A stretch of 64,000 bases of DNA from Sandaracinaceae bacterium (GCA_020633195.1 JACKEC010000014.1:496001-560000), one strand, 5' to 3'; shown: positions 41,207-50,699, numbered from the stretch's first letter. Notes: generated by a model not told the origin, from the letters alone. Program-made: numbers and translations.

Positions 41207-42127
41207 CTACGAGACCGCGAGCAGGCGTCGGTAGAACCGGCGCCAGTCCTTGGCCACCTGCGCGGCGCCCTCGCGCAGGTGGTAGTCCGTGATGCGGGTG
41301 ACGGTGAAGCGCGTCGCCGCCGCCCGCAGGGCCAGGGGGAGCGCTGCCGCCTCCACCGTCGTGAGCGGGCGCTCGCGCTCGTAGCCCGCGCGCATCGCGT
41401 CCATCAGCTCCGGCTCGAGGGCGTCGCCGAAGCACCACGCGAGCATGGTGACGGCGAGGTCGTAGACGAACGCGTCGTCGGCCGCGCTCTCCCAGTCCAG
41501 CACGCACCGGACCTCGTCGCCGATCCACCGCACGTTGTCGCGGAACAGATCGCCGTGGACGACGCCGGTCGGGAGGTCGTCCGGCCAGTCCCGATCGAGG
41601 GCGTCGAGGGTCCGCTCGAGCACCTCCACCGCCTCGCGCAGCTCCGGCCGATCGAGGGCCGCGACGCCCTCGAGGCGCCGCCGCACGTCGGCCCGGGTGA
41701 AGCGGCCTCCCCGCCGGCGGGCGAAGCCTCGCGACGCGGCGTGACACCGCGCGAGGAGCGCGCCCACCGCGCGGGCCCGGGCGGGGTCGACCATCCGCTG
41801 GCAGATCTCCTCCCCGTCGACGACCTCGAACACGGCCGTCGGCTTGCCCGCCACCCGCAGCACCCCAGGGCCGGGCCCCTCGACGCGGACCGGCACGGGG
41901 AGGCCCTGGTCGCGCAGGTGATCGAGGAGGTCCCACTCGAGCTCGACCCCGTCGACCTCCTGCTCCTCGTAGATCCGCACGAACACGCGCCGCGCGGTCG
42001 TCTCCAGGAGGAAATTCGAATTGACGCTCCCGGCGGGCACCCCGACGATCTCGCCGGCCTGCCCGAGCCCGTGGGCCTCGGCGATGCGGTCGGCGTCTTC
42101 GGGGGAGAGCCGTGTGTAGATGGCCAC
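41207..42127 (-). CDS. thrB: homoserine kinase, ThrB type II (APH fold)
   Basis: A 306-residue kinase of the aminoglycoside-phosphotransferase fold, matching type II homoserine kinase (EC 2.7.1.39), which makes O-phosphohomoserine for threonine synthesis. Diagnostic segments: MAIYTRLSPEDADRI, IVGVPAGSVNSNFLLET, the catalytic loop VVHGDLFRDNV (Asp as base) and the metal site CVLDWESAADD. The typical family start MAVYT is retained. It shares the aspartate pathway with lysC at 21-22 kb, though far apart. It converges with the S41 gene (3 nt apart) and diverges from the CorC-like gene. A related choline/aminoglycoside kinase is the alternative. Confidence 0.88.
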   Translation of the reverse strand: MAIYTRLSPEDADRIAEAHGLGQAGEIVGVPAGSVNSNFLLETTARRVFVRIYEEQEVDGVELEWDLLDHLRDQGLPVPVRVEGPGPGVLRVAGKPTAVFEVVDGEEICQRMVDPARARAVGALLARCHAASRGFARRRGGRFTRADVRRRLEGVAALDRPELREAVEVLERTLDALDRDWPDDLPTGVVHGDLFRDNVRWIGDEVRCVLDWESAADDAFVYDLAVTMLAWCFGDALEPELMDAMRAGYERERPLTTVEAAALPLALRAAATRFTVTRITDYHLREGAAQVAKDWRRFYRRLLAVS

Positions 42128-42181
42128 GACGCCAGGTTTACATGGCTCGGCCGCAGGTGTTACGAAGAGAGTCGCTCAAGG

Positions 42182-43546
42182 GTGCTCCTCTACCTCCTCC
42201 TGGCCCTCGCGTGCGTCGCTGCCAACGCGTTCTTCGTCGCCGCCGAGTTCGCGCTCGCCAAGGTGCGACCGAGCGCCCTCGCGGCCCTCGCCCAGGGCGG
42301 TGACGCCGACGCGCAGCGCGCCCACGACATCACCAAGCGCCTCGACGAGTACCTGTCCGCGACGCAGCTCGGGATCACCCTCGCCTCGCTCGGGCTCGGC
42401 TGGCTGGGCGAGCCGGCCCTCGCGCGCCTCTTCGAGCACGGGCTCGAGCTCGCGGGGGTGGCCGCCTCGGACGCGGCCGGCGAGCCGCTCGCCTGGGTCC
42501 ACGGGATCAGCGCCGCCATCGCGTTCGGCGTCATCTCGATCCTCCACATCGTGGTCGGCGAGCTCGTCCCGAAGAGCCTCGCCATCCAGAACCCCGAGGG
42601 GGTCAGCCGCTACTCCTCGCGCCTCCTCCAGTGGTTCTTCAGGGTCTCGTACCCGGCGCTGTGGGTGCTCAACGGATCCTCGAACCTGGTCCTGCGCGCG
42701 CTGAGGCTCCCGTCGCCCGATCACGCGGAGGGGAAGCTCTCCAAGGAGGAGCTCCAGCTCCTGATCAAGGCGTCGTTCTCGGAGCGCGGGCTCGAGGGGA
42801 CCAAGCGCGAGCTGCTCGAGCGCGTCCTGCGCGCGACCGACCGGCCCGTGCGCGCGGTGATGGTGCCCCGGGTCGACATGATCTCGCTGGCGCTCGACGC
42901 GGACTTCGAGTCCTGCATGCAGATGGTCCGGCGCTTCGGCTTCAGCCGCTACCCGGTCGCCACCGACGGCGACCCCGACAAGGTCGTCGGCTACCTCTAC
43001 GTGAAGGACCTCCTCATGGCCGCGCGCGGCTCCCGCGGCGCGATCCGGGACCTCAAGCGAGACATCCTCTTCGTCCCCGAGTCGCGCACCGTGGGCGACC
43101 TCCTGAGCGAGTTCCAGGCCACCAAGATCCCGATCGCGCTCGTCGTCGACGAGTACGGCGGCACGAGCGGGCTCGTCACGCTCGAGGACATCGTCGAGGA
43201 GCTCGTGGGCGACATCCAGGACGAGCTCGACGCCGACGGACCGCAGCTCCGCGCGACCGACGACGGCGCGATCGTCGACGGCTCCCTGCCCATCGACGAG
43301 CTCGCGCTCGAGGGGCTGGTCGCGCCGCCGATCGAGGGCGCCGAGACGGTGAGCGGCTACATCCTCGCCAGCCTCGGGCGCCTCGCGCACCCCGGCGACA
43401 CGCTCCGGCTCGGGGCCTGGACCGCGGTGGTCGAGGACGTGCGGCGCCGCCGCGTGCACCGCGTGGCGATCCGCGCGGCGCTCCCCGAGGAGCTCGACGA
43501 CCACCGCCGACCGACCACCGTCCCGCCTCCGAAGGACGCGGGGTGA
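42182..43546 (+). CDS. HlyC/CorC-family membrane protein (CNNM, CBS pair)
   Basis: A 454-residue inner-membrane protein starting at GTG 42182, where the first membrane span begins directly (LLYLLLALACVAANAFFVAAEFALAK, cited in part AFFVAAEFALAK, a CNNM signature). The CNNM domain (1-190) has the KRLDEYLSATQLGITLASLG and VVGELVPKSLAIQ motifs. Then come two CBS domains (about 205-330: VMVPRVDMISLAL, VVDEYGGTSGLVTLEDIVEEL) and a CorC_HlyC domain (ending near residue 430). CNNM/CorC proteins move Mg2+ or Co2+ out of the cell, with CBS domains binding nucleotide; that activity is family-based. The hypothetical gene starts 32 nt after its stop. Confidence 0.88.
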   Translation: MLLYLLLALACVAANAFFVAAEFALAKVRPSALAALAQGGDADAQRAHDITKRLDEYLSATQLGITLASLGLGWLGEPALARLFEHGLELAGVAASDAAGEPLAWVHGISAAIAFGVISILHIVVGELVPKSLAIQNPEGVSRYSSRLLQWFFRVSYPALWVLNGSSNLVLRALRLPSPDHAEGKLSKEELQLLIKASFSERGLEGTKRELLERVLRATDRPVRAVMVPRVDMISLALDADFESCMQMVRRFGFSRYPVATDGDPDKVVGYLYVKDLLMAARGSRGAIRDLKRDILFVPESRTVGDLLSEFQATKIPIALVVDEYGGTSGLVTLEDIVEELVGDIQDELDADGPQLRATDDGAIVDGSLPIDELALEGLVAPPIEGAETVSGYILASLGRLAHPGDTLRLGAWTAVVEDVRRRRVHRVAIRAALPEELDDHRRPTTVPPPKDAG

Positions 43547-43578
43547 CGCCGCCGCGCGGGCGCGTTATGAGGCATCGA

Positions 43579-44178
43579 ATGGCCGACCGCCGCCTCGAGC
43601 TCGTCTGGGACGCCCAGGCGGACATGAGCCCGTTCGACACGTTGCTCGAAGCGGCGGGCCGCGATCCGGAGGCCGCCTCGGGGCTCGCGCTCGCGTACGC
43701 CGACATGCCGCCGGCGGCCCGGGAGAAGCTCGTCGAGGTCCTCGCGAACGATCCGAACGCGCTCGTCCTGCTGCTCGGCGTCGAGCGCGACCCGGCGCTG
43801 GCCCAGGCGATCGCCGACGCGCTTCGCGCCTCGTCCGCCCAGCCGTCGGAGGCGCGCGACGCGGCGTTCGCCTGGGGTGACGGGCAGACCGGCGGGGTCG
43901 GGATCGTGCGGCGCCTCCACGGCGACTTCGTCGACACGCTTCGGGTGAGCTGGACGCCCGACGCCGTCGACGCGCAGGTGCTGCCCATCGGCGTCGCCAC
44001 GGACCTCGACGCGCTCCGTCGGCGCGCGGCCATCCCCGCCGAGGCGCGGCCGGTCCCGCGCGAGCACGCGGTCGACGAGATGACGGAGGCGCTCTGGCGT
44101 CACCACCGCGCCGGCCGCCCGATTCCTCGCGACGTGCACGCCTTCGCCGAGCTCTTCACCCCCGCCCGCCGTCCTTGA
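43579..44178 (+). CDS. hypothetical protein
   Basis: A 199-residue soluble protein without signal or span. The N-terminal half is helical (LLEAAGRDPEAASGLALAYADM, AREKLVEVLANDPNALVLLLGVE, cited in parts) and resembles HEAT- or TPR-like helices; the middle has short strands (GGVGIVRRLHGDF, VDTLRVSW) and the end is basic. No family is recognised. ATG 43579 is chosen because GAGG stands 6 nt upstream; ATG 43567 is also in frame. It sits between the CorC-like gene and the sigma factor on the same strand. Confidence 0.6.
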   Translation: MADRRLELVWDAQADMSPFDTLLEAAGRDPEAASGLALAYADMPPAAREKLVEVLANDPNALVLLLGVERDPALAQAIADALRASSAQPSEARDAAFAWGDGQTGGVGIVRRLHGDFVDTLRVSWTPDAVDAQVLPIGVATDLDALRRRAAIPAEARPVPREHAVDEMTEALWRHHRAGRPIPRDVHAFAELFTPARRP

Positions 44179-44203
44179 CCGCCCGCGTCGGCTGGTGTGG
44201 ACT
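44175..44203 (+). promoter_or_regulatory. candidate promoter of the FliA-like sigma gene
   Basis: TTGACC (44175-44180), 17-nt spacer, TGGACT (44198-44203). The -10 ends 9 nt before ATG 44213, giving a leaderless-type message. It overlaps the end of the preceding gene. Confidence 0.35.
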
Positions 44204-44212
44204 CGTCCCCTG

Positions 44213-44884
44213 ATGACCGAGGCCCCGGTCGACGACGAATTCGTCCGCGAGCACACGGGGCTCGTCCGCGCGCAGGCCGCGCGGCTGCGCGCGCAGCTCG
44301 AGCTGACGACCGACCTCGAGGACCTCGTCGCGTACGGCATGCAAGGGCTGCTCGAGGCCAAGGCGCGCTTCGATCCCGAGCGCGGGGTCCGCTTCCCGCA
44401 CTTCGCCTACTACCGGATACGCGGCGCGATCCTCGATGGCGTGCGGGAGATGGCCTACCTCCCCCGGCGCACCCACGTCGCGCGCCGGGCCGCCGAGACC
44501 CTCGATCGCGCGGCCGAGGAGCAGGCGATCGCGCGGGCCGCCTCCCCCGAGGCGCGAGACAACGCGCGGCAAGCCCTCGCGGCGGTCGACGACATCCTCA
44601 GCAAGACCTGCGCGGCCTACCTGATCGGCGCCGTCGGTCAGGACGAGGAGCGCGACGCGCCCTCGACGCCCGAGGACGAGACCATCGCCAACGAGGATCG
44701 GGCGCGCGTCCTCGGGGCGCTCGACGTGCTCGAGGAGCGCGAGCGCGCGCTCGTCGAGGGCTACTACCTCGAGGGCCGCACCCTCGACGAGATCGGGCAG
44801 GACATGGGGATCACCAAGTCCTGGGCGTCCCGCATCTGCTCGCGCGCGCTGACGAAGATGCGCGCGGTCCTCGAAGAGGCTTGA
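44213..44884 (+). CDS. FliA/SigF-like sigma-70 family factor
   Basis: A 223-residue sigma factor with regions 2, 3 and 4. Region 2: TTDLEDLVAYGMQGLLEAKARFDPERGVRF and FAYYRIRGAILDGVREM (cited in parts), the latter being the -10-recognition helix typical of FliA/SigF-type factors. Region 4: VLEERERALVEGYYLEGRTLDEIGQDMGITKSWASRICSRAL, with a clear HTH (parts cited). This group drives motility, sporulation or stress genes; no flagellar gene is nearby, so the regulon is unknown. No anti-sigma gene is adjacent. It converges with the TPR protein gene (6 nt apart). Confidence 0.87.
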   Translation: MTEAPVDDEFVREHTGLVRAQAARLRAQLELTTDLEDLVAYGMQGLLEAKARFDPERGVRFPHFAYYRIRGAILDGVREMAYLPRRTHVARRAAETLDRAAEEQAIARAASPEARDNARQALAAVDDILSKTCAAYLIGAVGQDEERDAPSTPEDETIANEDRARVLGALDVLEERERALVEGYYLEGRTLDEIGQDMGITKSWASRICSRALTKMRAVLEEA

Positions 44885-44890
44885 GGCAGC

Positions 44891-45517
44891 TCACCGGCAG
44901 CGGGCGAGCGCGCGTCGGACGGGGGAGCCCTCGCAAGCTCGCGGCGCCGAGAGGGGATCGAGCGGCCGAGCGAGGAGCCGCAGCGCCTGCTCGTAGCGCC
45001 GGGCCTCGGCGAGCTCGTCGGGCTCGAGCACGCCCGACGCGATGAGCGCCCGGTGCGCGGTGAGCGCCTCGGACCACGCGCCGCGCTCGCGCGCGAGGGA
45101 CGCGCGCAGCCGCAGCGCCTCCGCGTTCCCCGGATCCCTCGCGAGGAGGCTCCGCACCGCCCGCGCCGCGTCCTCGGGCTCCCCGAGCGCCACGAGCGTC
45201 CGCGCGAGCGCCATCCAGAGCGCCGCGTCCTCGGGGACGCGGGTGAGGCCGGCCTCGAGGATCGTCCGCGCGTCGCCGAGCGACCCGCGATCGCGGTACG
45301 CCTCCCCGAGCCGGCGGTACGCCTCCGCGGCGAGGGGGTTCGCCTGGATCGCCTCGCGGAAGTAGCCGATCGCGCTGCCGCGGTCCCCGGACGCGAGGAA
45401 CGCGTCCCCGCGCGCGATCAGCCGCGCCGCCCGGGCGGCCCCACCCTGCGGAGGCTGCGCCGCCGCGGGGCTCACCGCGAGCAACGTCGACACGAGCAAG
45501 GGCAGCAGCCGGACCAC
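44891..45517 (-). CDS. exported TPR protein
   Basis: A 208-residue protein with a signal peptide (MVRLLPLLVSTLLAVSPAAAQ, cleavage near AAA-QPP; core LLPLLVSTLLAVSP). The mature part contains three to four TPR units, e.g. GDAFLASGDRGSAIGYFREA, EAYRRLGEAYRDRGSLGDA and ALWMALARTLVALGEPEDA. A Cys pair closes the C-terminus (RACEG, ARCR). It is probably a periplasmic or outer-membrane-associated scaffold. No partner is coded on the same strand nearby; it diverges from the spermidine-synthase-like pair. Confidence 0.72.
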   Translation of the reverse strand: MVRLLPLLVSTLLAVSPAAAQPPQGGAARAARLIARGDAFLASGDRGSAIGYFREAIQANPLAAEAYRRLGEAYRDRGSLGDARTILEAGLTRVPEDAALWMALARTLVALGEPEDAARAVRSLLARDPGNAEALRLRASLARERGAWSEALTAHRALIASGVLEPDELAEARRYEQALRLLARPLDPLSAPRACEGSPVRRALARCR

Positions 45518-45587
45518 CCGGACAGTGTTCGGCGACGGGCCGCCGGGCGCCAGCGAACGCGGATGGTGCGCTTTCGCTTTACGCCCC

Positions 45588-45593
45588 TATACT
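45588..45593 (+). promoter_or_regulatory. candidate -10 element
   Basis: TATACT, 24 nt before TTG 45618. The wider TATACTCC string also precedes the S41 gene at 38053 and the large kinase gene at 58886 (minus). No clear -35. Confidence 0.4.
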
Positions 45594-45617
45594 CCGCCGA
45601 CTTTTTCGGAGATTCCG

Positions 45618-48260
45618 TTGGCCTCTGCCTCCACCCGCGCGATGAGCTCTCGCTCCGTCGCGGCCTATCTCGCGTTCTTCCTGAGCGGCACGTCGAGCCT
45701 GATCTTTCAAACGATCTGGACGCGGATGCTGCATCACGTCTTCGGCGCGACCAGCCTCGCGATCAGCACCGTCCTGACCGTGTTCATGGCGGGGCTCGGG
45801 CTCGGGGCGTGGCTCGGGGGCAAGTACGCGAACCGGATCAAGCACCCGATCATCACCTACGCGGTGGCCGAGATCGGCGTCGGCATCTGGGGCCTCCTCG
45901 TGCCCCTGCTCGTCCGCTCGGACGGCTGGCTCGCGACGGTGAACGCGATCCTGCGCGCCGAGTTCGGCGCCGAGTCCGGCATGTTCATGGTCACGCGCTT
46001 CCTCTGCGTCGCGCCGATCCTGATCATCCCGACGACGCTGATGGGCTCGACCCTGCCGCTGCTGACGCGCCACTTCGTGTCGGCCGCGCAGACCTCGCAG
46101 GCCGCGGGCGCGCGCGTCGGCGTGCTCTACGCGCTCAACACCTTCGGCGCCGCGACCGGCCCGCTCCTCAGCGCGTTCCTGCTGATGCCGAACTTCGGCC
46201 TCTCGGTCACGAACATCGTCGCGTGCTCGATGAACTTCTCGCTCGCGCTCATCATCTTCGCGGCGCGCAAGCCGCTCCTCGAGGGGATGTGGAGGCCGGG
46301 CGAGCCGCTCCGCTTCTGGCCGGGCACCGCCGAGGAGGCCGCCCCGAGCGACGCGACCGAGAAGCCCCAGCCGAAGGCCGAGCCCGTCGAGGGCGACGAG
46401 ACGGAAGGCTTCGACGATCTTCGCCCCGACGAGGCGCAGGTCGGCGCCTACCGCGACGCCGCCGAGAAGGCGGCCGGGGACGACGGCGAAGGCGCGCCGA
46501 AGAAGAAGCGCAAGCGCAAGAAGCGGCCCGCGACCCCCGAGCCGGCGTCCACGCAGCTCACGCCGGAGACGCGCCGTGGCCTGCTGATCCGCGGGAGCCT
46601 GTTCCTCGGGCTCGCGTTGCTCGCCGGGCTCTCGTTCGTCGGCACGGGCGGCCTCGAGGTCGTCCTGATCCGCATCGCGCTCTTCGCGATGACGGGGGCC
46701 GCGCTCCTCTCGCTCGTCCTCGCCTCCCTCGACGCGCTCCGCGGCGACGACGACGCCGACGCGGCGGAGGCCCGCGCGGACGAGGCCGAGCCCGCCATCC
46801 CCGAGCTCGCGCGCAAGGCGGCCTACCTCGCCTTCGCCGCGTCCGGCGCCGCCGCGCTCTGCTACGAGGTCGTCTGGTCGCGCGCCCTCGCGATGACCAT
46901 CGGCAGCTCGATCTACTCCTTCTCGCTGATCCTCGAGACGTTCCTCATCGGCATCGCCGGCGGCTCGGCGGCGATGAGCGCGTTCATGGGCTCGCGCAGC
47001 TCCCCGTTCGTGGGGATCGGGATCACGAGCGCGGCGCTCGTCCTCTTCGCGAACGTCCCGTGGGCCGTCGACATCGTCGATCCGAGCGACGTCCAGCACC
47101 GCTTCCACGGCAGCATCCTCAGCTACGTCCTGCTCAGCCTCTGCTACATCGCGCCGATCGCGATCGGGGTCGTCTGGATCACCCTGCGCATGCGCCGCAA
47201 GACCGGCGACGAGGCAGCCTTCCGCGACGACCTCGCGGTCTGGAAGCCGCTCCTGACGGTCGCCATCGCGTCGCTCCCGGTCGTCGCCGCGGGCTTCAAC
47301 GCGGGCCACTTCCCGGGCTTCCTCCCGCAGATCCTGCTCTCGGTCGTCGCCTGCGTCGCCGTCTTCTTGATCGTCGGCACCCTCCTCGCGCGCACCCCCA
47401 CGCTGCTCGTCGCGGTGATGCAGCTCTTCATCGCGGGCGCCACCGTCGTCAGCTACTACTGGCAGGACGAGATCCCCTACGCCTTCGCGCAGCTCGTCGC
47501 GGGGATCCCGACCTCCGCGCTGCCCGACAAGGTCGGGATGGTGCAGCTCTTCATGTTCATGACGATCGTCCTGTGCACCCTCCCCTCCACCTTGGGGATG
47601 GGCGCGATGTTCCCGCTCACCGTCCGGATCTGGACGGCGGGCGGCAACTCGATCGCGAAGGACGTCGCGGTCGTCTACACCGGCAACACCTTCGGCTCGA
47701 TCATCGGGTCGTGGCTCCCCGGCTTCATCCTCTTCGCGCTCGTCGGCGCCGAGCACACGCTGCACCTCGGCATCGCGCTGAACATGATCCTCGCGCTCGT
47801 CCTCCTGATCGCCGGGGCGGCGGATCCGAGCGAGGACCAGAGCTGGTGGACGTGGCGGCGCGTCGCGGCCGTCGGGCTGCCCGCGCTGACCGCCATCATC
47901 ATGGGCGTCGACGCCTGGAGCGGCGGCCTCGACCACCCCGAGCTCGCCACCCGGGTGGGGTCCTGCGTGGGCTTCATCGCGCTCGCGGCGGTCGAGTACC
48001 AGTGGCTCCGGCGCTGTGACTCCGAGGGGCGGCCGAGCATGCCCATCGCGGCCGCGCTCGCCGGCGTCCCGCTCGTCTCCACCATCGCGCTCGCGCTCTA
48101 CCTCGCGTCCCCGGGCGTCACCGAGGAGTGGGCGCTCCAGGCCGTGGTCCTGGCCCTCAAGGCCTTCCTGTTCTTCGTCGGAGCGGCGCTCGCCTGGGCC
48201 AACTGGCGCGAGTGGTCCAGCTCCGAGACCCCGGCGGCGCCGGCACCCGAGGGAGCGTAG
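45618..48260 (+). CDS. spermidine-synthase-associated multi-pass membrane protein
   Basis: An 880-residue inner-membrane protein with two sets of spans resembling the membrane half of fused spermidine synthase/MFS-like proteins. The first block opens with AYLAFFLSGTSSLIFQTIWTRML and continues with FMAGLGLGAWLGGKYANR; the second repeats the theme with AYLAFAASGAAALCYEVVWSRAL and LIGIAGGSAAMSAF. Between them is a charged insert with a KKKRKRKKRP stretch. TTG 45618 is chosen: GGAG lies 6 nt upstream and TATACT just before it; the ORF can be extended to GTG 45525 and there is an ATG at 45642. The synthase-like half is encoded next, 2 nt after the stop, so the two form one split system. Confidence 0.75.
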   Translation: MASASTRAMSSRSVAAYLAFFLSGTSSLIFQTIWTRMLHHVFGATSLAISTVLTVFMAGLGLGAWLGGKYANRIKHPIITYAVAEIGVGIWGLLVPLLVRSDGWLATVNAILRAEFGAESGMFMVTRFLCVAPILIIPTTLMGSTLPLLTRHFVSAAQTSQAAGARVGVLYALNTFGAATGPLLSAFLLMPNFGLSVTNIVACSMNFSLALIIFAARKPLLEGMWRPGEPLRFWPGTAEEAAPSDATEKPQPKAEPVEGDETEGFDDLRPDEAQVGAYRDAAEKAAGDDGEGAPKKKRKRKKRPATPEPASTQLTPETRRGLLIRGSLFLGLALLAGLSFVGTGGLEVVLIRIALFAMTGAALLSLVLASLDALRGDDDADAAEARADEAEPAIPELARKAAYLAFAASGAAALCYEVVWSRALAMTIGSSIYSFSLILETFLIGIAGGSAAMSAFMGSRSSPFVGIGITSAALVLFANVPWAVDIVDPSDVQHRFHGSILSYVLLSLCYIAPIAIGVVWITLRMRRKTGDEAAFRDDLAVWKPLLTVAIASLPVVAAGFNAGHFPGFLPQILLSVVACVAVFLIVGTLLARTPTLLVAVMQLFIAGATVVSYYWQDEIPYAFAQLVAGIPTSALPDKVGMVQLFMFMTIVLCTLPSTLGMGAMFPLTVRIWTAGGNSIAKDVAVVYTGNTFGSIIGSWLPGFILFALVGAEHTLHLGIALNMILALVLLIAGAADPSEDQSWWTWRRVAAVGLPALTAIIMGVDAWSGGLDHPELATRVGSCVGFIALAAVEYQWLRRCDSEGRPSMPIAAALAGVPLVSTIALALYLASPGVTEEWALQAVVLALKAFLFFVGAALAWANWREWSSSETPAAPAPEGA

Positions 48261-48262
48261 CC

Positions 48263-50386
48263 ATGGCCAAGCCGACGACGAAGAAGGCCAAGAAGGCGAA
48301 GGCCGAGGAGCCCGCCGACGAGCCCAAGCCGCGCAAGAGCGACCTGCCGATGTGGCACGCGGTGACGATCTACATCCTCGCCCCGCTGATCCCGGCGCTG
48401 CTCGCGCTGCTCTACCTCGGCACCAAGACGCCCGACTCGTTCCTGCGCTGGAACCGGACCCAGATGACGCTCGGCGTGTTCCGCGTGTCGCTCGCGCAGG
48501 GGATGCTCGATCCGACGAGCTGGGGCGCGCCGGACCTCGTCTACTACCACGACGGCCTGACCACGACGGTCAGCGTCGAGCGCTGGGGCCGCCACTACGC
48601 GCTCAAGAACAACGGCAAGGTCGACGCGAGCAACGGCGACGACATGCCGACGCAGATCAACGTCGCGGCCTACCCGCTCTTCATGCACCCGAACGGGCCC
48701 GAGGGGCTCGACGTCGCGATCATCGGCTTCGGCTCGGGCGTCACCGTGGGGACCACCCTCAAGTTCCCCGTCGCGAGCGTCGACGTGGTCGAGCTCGAGC
48801 GCTCGATCCCCGAGGCGGCGCGCTTCTTCGAGGACGTGAACCACCTCGACTACCGCCTCGACCACTGGCCGTACGTCGAGATGGACCGGCTCACCGTCAT
48901 CAACGACGACGGCCGCAACTACCTCGCGTCGACCGACCGCATGTACGACGTGATCATCTCGGAGCCGTCCAACCCGTGGATCACCGGCGTGAGCGATCTG
49001 TTCACCGTCGACCACTGGCAGATCACGCAGCGCCGCCTGCGGCCCGGCGGAATCTACTGCCAGTGGGTGCAGCTCTACGAGCTCAGCCCCGAGAACATCA
49101 AGACCATCTACAGGACGTTCGCCTCTCAGTTCGCGCACGTCGTGGTGCTCAGCGCGGACGACCGCTCGAGCGACACCGTGATGCTCGGGAGCGATTCGCC
49201 GATCGAGCTCGATCTGCCGCGGGTGCAGCCGTACTTCGAGCGCATCGAGTGTCAGCGCGAGGACGCGTCGGGCTACTGCCACTGCGAAGAGGACGCCGAG
49301 GGGCGCCTCATGAACCCGACCTGCCCGCACCGGGTGGCGGCGGAGCTCGAGCGCTCCAACGTGTACTCGGCGTTCGACATCTTCGCGCGGACGATGCTCG
49401 TCAACCGCGACGAGGTGATGCGCTACACGCAGCTCGAGGAGCGGCGCCGCGGCACCGAGGACGTCTTCTTCGGTCTCTCCACGCGCGACCGCTGGGTGAT
49501 GGATCCCGGCTCGACGAACGCCGGCGAGTGCGAGGCGCCCACCTGCCGGCGCCGCCCCGCGATCCTCAACACCGACGACAACGCGCGCATCGAGTTCAAC
49601 GCGCCCCGCGACCTCATCGGGTTCGCCCGCTACGAGGGCTACCTGGCGACCATCTACTCGGAGGAGTGGCCCTACGGTCACCCGCGCTCGATCCTCCGCG
49701 GCTTCGGCACCGAGGACGAGGCCTCACGCAACTACGCAGAGCTCGCGATGAGCCTGATCGCGCACGGCCGCTACGGCTGGGCCGGCGACTTCATCGAGGA
49801 GAGCCAGCGCGTCGGTCGCGCGCGCGAGACCGCGGTCGCGCTCGAGGTGCTCACGCACCTGCTGACGAGCGACAACGAGCCGAGCATCCACATCGAGCCG
49901 CCGATCCCCGGCCCCGAGATGGACCACGCCACGGCGCGTCAGCTCACCGACGGCTTCGACTCCGTGCGCGACTCGGTCGACGAGCACGCGTACGGCGCGG
50001 CGCTCATCGCGATGGAGCAGATCCCGGCGCCGATCCGGCTGCACAGCGGGCCGGGGCTCCGCTTCCTCTACGGCTACCTCCTCTACAAGGCCGCGGACGG
50101 CGCCTACTCGCAGTACCGCGCGTCCGTCGAGCACCTCGAGGACCTCGTCCGGACCGAGGGGGACTACGTCCTCCGGCACCCCGAGGTGTACTACTTCCTC
50201 GCGCGCGCCCACGACGCGCAGGGTGACTACGCCCAGGCGCTGCGCGCGATGCGGACCTACGTCGAGGCGCGCCTCGTGCCCGTGAACAACGACGCCGAGG
50301 AGACGCCCGAGCCCGCGGACGGCGAGGCGCCGACCACCGACGCGCCCGGCGACAGCGACAAGCTCGAGCACGAGGATCGCATCTGA
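48263..50386 (+). CDS. spermidine-synthase-like (SpeE-fold) domain protein
   Basis: A 707-residue protein. A Lys-rich start leads to one span (about 32-51, AVTIYILAPLIPALLALLYL) and then a SpeE/SAM-methyltransferase fold: VAIIGFGSGVTVGTTLKF (about 151-168), VDVVELERSI, VINDDGRNYLAST (about 212-224) and YDVIISEPSNPWITG (about 228-242). The acidic pair that binds polyamine in real SpeE (VDxTDP) is replaced by SEPSNPW, so it probably does not make spermidine. An unusual Cys-rich insert (CQREDASGYCHCEEDAEG) follows at about 340-370. The C-terminal third is helical and TPR-like. It works with the membrane protein encoded just upstream; substrate unknown. Confidence 0.72.
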   Translation: MAKPTTKKAKKAKAEEPADEPKPRKSDLPMWHAVTIYILAPLIPALLALLYLGTKTPDSFLRWNRTQMTLGVFRVSLAQGMLDPTSWGAPDLVYYHDGLTTTVSVERWGRHYALKNNGKVDASNGDDMPTQINVAAYPLFMHPNGPEGLDVAIIGFGSGVTVGTTLKFPVASVDVVELERSIPEAARFFEDVNHLDYRLDHWPYVEMDRLTVINDDGRNYLASTDRMYDVIISEPSNPWITGVSDLFTVDHWQITQRRLRPGGIYCQWVQLYELSPENIKTIYRTFASQFAHVVVLSADDRSSDTVMLGSDSPIELDLPRVQPYFERIECQREDASGYCHCEEDAEGRLMNPTCPHRVAAELERSNVYSAFDIFARTMLVNRDEVMRYTQLEERRRGTEDVFFGLSTRDRWVMDPGSTNAGECEAPTCRRRPAILNTDDNARIEFNAPRDLIGFARYEGYLATIYSEEWPYGHPRSILRGFGTEDEASRNYAELAMSLIAHGRYGWAGDFIEESQRVGRARETAVALEVLTHLLTSDNEPSIHIEPPIPGPEMDHATARQLTDGFDSVRDSVDEHAYGAALIAMEQIPAPIRLHSGPGLRFLYGYLLYKAADGAYSQYRASVEHLEDLVRTEGDYVLRHPEVYYFLARAHDAQGDYAQALRAMRTYVEARLVPVNNDAEETPEPADGEAPTTDAPGDSDKLEHEDRI

Positions 50387-50699
50387 TTCGGCGACGTCCG
50401 CGGAGCGAAACACCGCGGAAACACTGAGAGTGTGCGCAACGGGCGCAACTGCGAAGCTCGTTACGCAGCGATCGCCACCCCGAGCGCATACGGCGCTTCG
50501 CACTTCGTCGGCGATCGCCCCACATCCAATTTCCGGCCACTGAGCCGCTATCGATCCAACGAAGCGGAACCCTGCGGGAAATCGTGAAAATGGACGTCGA
50601 GCCGGATTTGGTGGCACGACCCGTGCTCAGTATCGGTCGCAGATCACGTCGATGCGGACGCCGCAGACCGCGACCAAAAAGGGGAGGATGGAACCCACC
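50387..50699. other. 313-nt intergenic region before the small-protein gene
   Basis: Lower in GC than its surroundings and without any convincing gene on either strand. It contains a candidate sigma-54 promoter at 50612-50627. The rest shows no strong palindrome; it could hold an untranslated leader or small RNA but nothing firm is seen. Confidence 0.5.
50612..50627 (+). promoter_or_regulatory. candidate sigma-54 (RpoN) promoter
   Basis: TGGCACGACCCGTGCT: GG at 50613-50614 and GC at 50625-50626 with exactly ten bases between, as the -24/-12 rule requires. It points at the small-protein gene about 75-90 nt downstream. Myxobacteria use RpoN heavily. Confidence 0.45.

Noticed and set aside
48263..50386. 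True spermidine synthase (speE)
   Set aside because: The polyamine-binding acidic motif is missing and large unrelated regions are attached.
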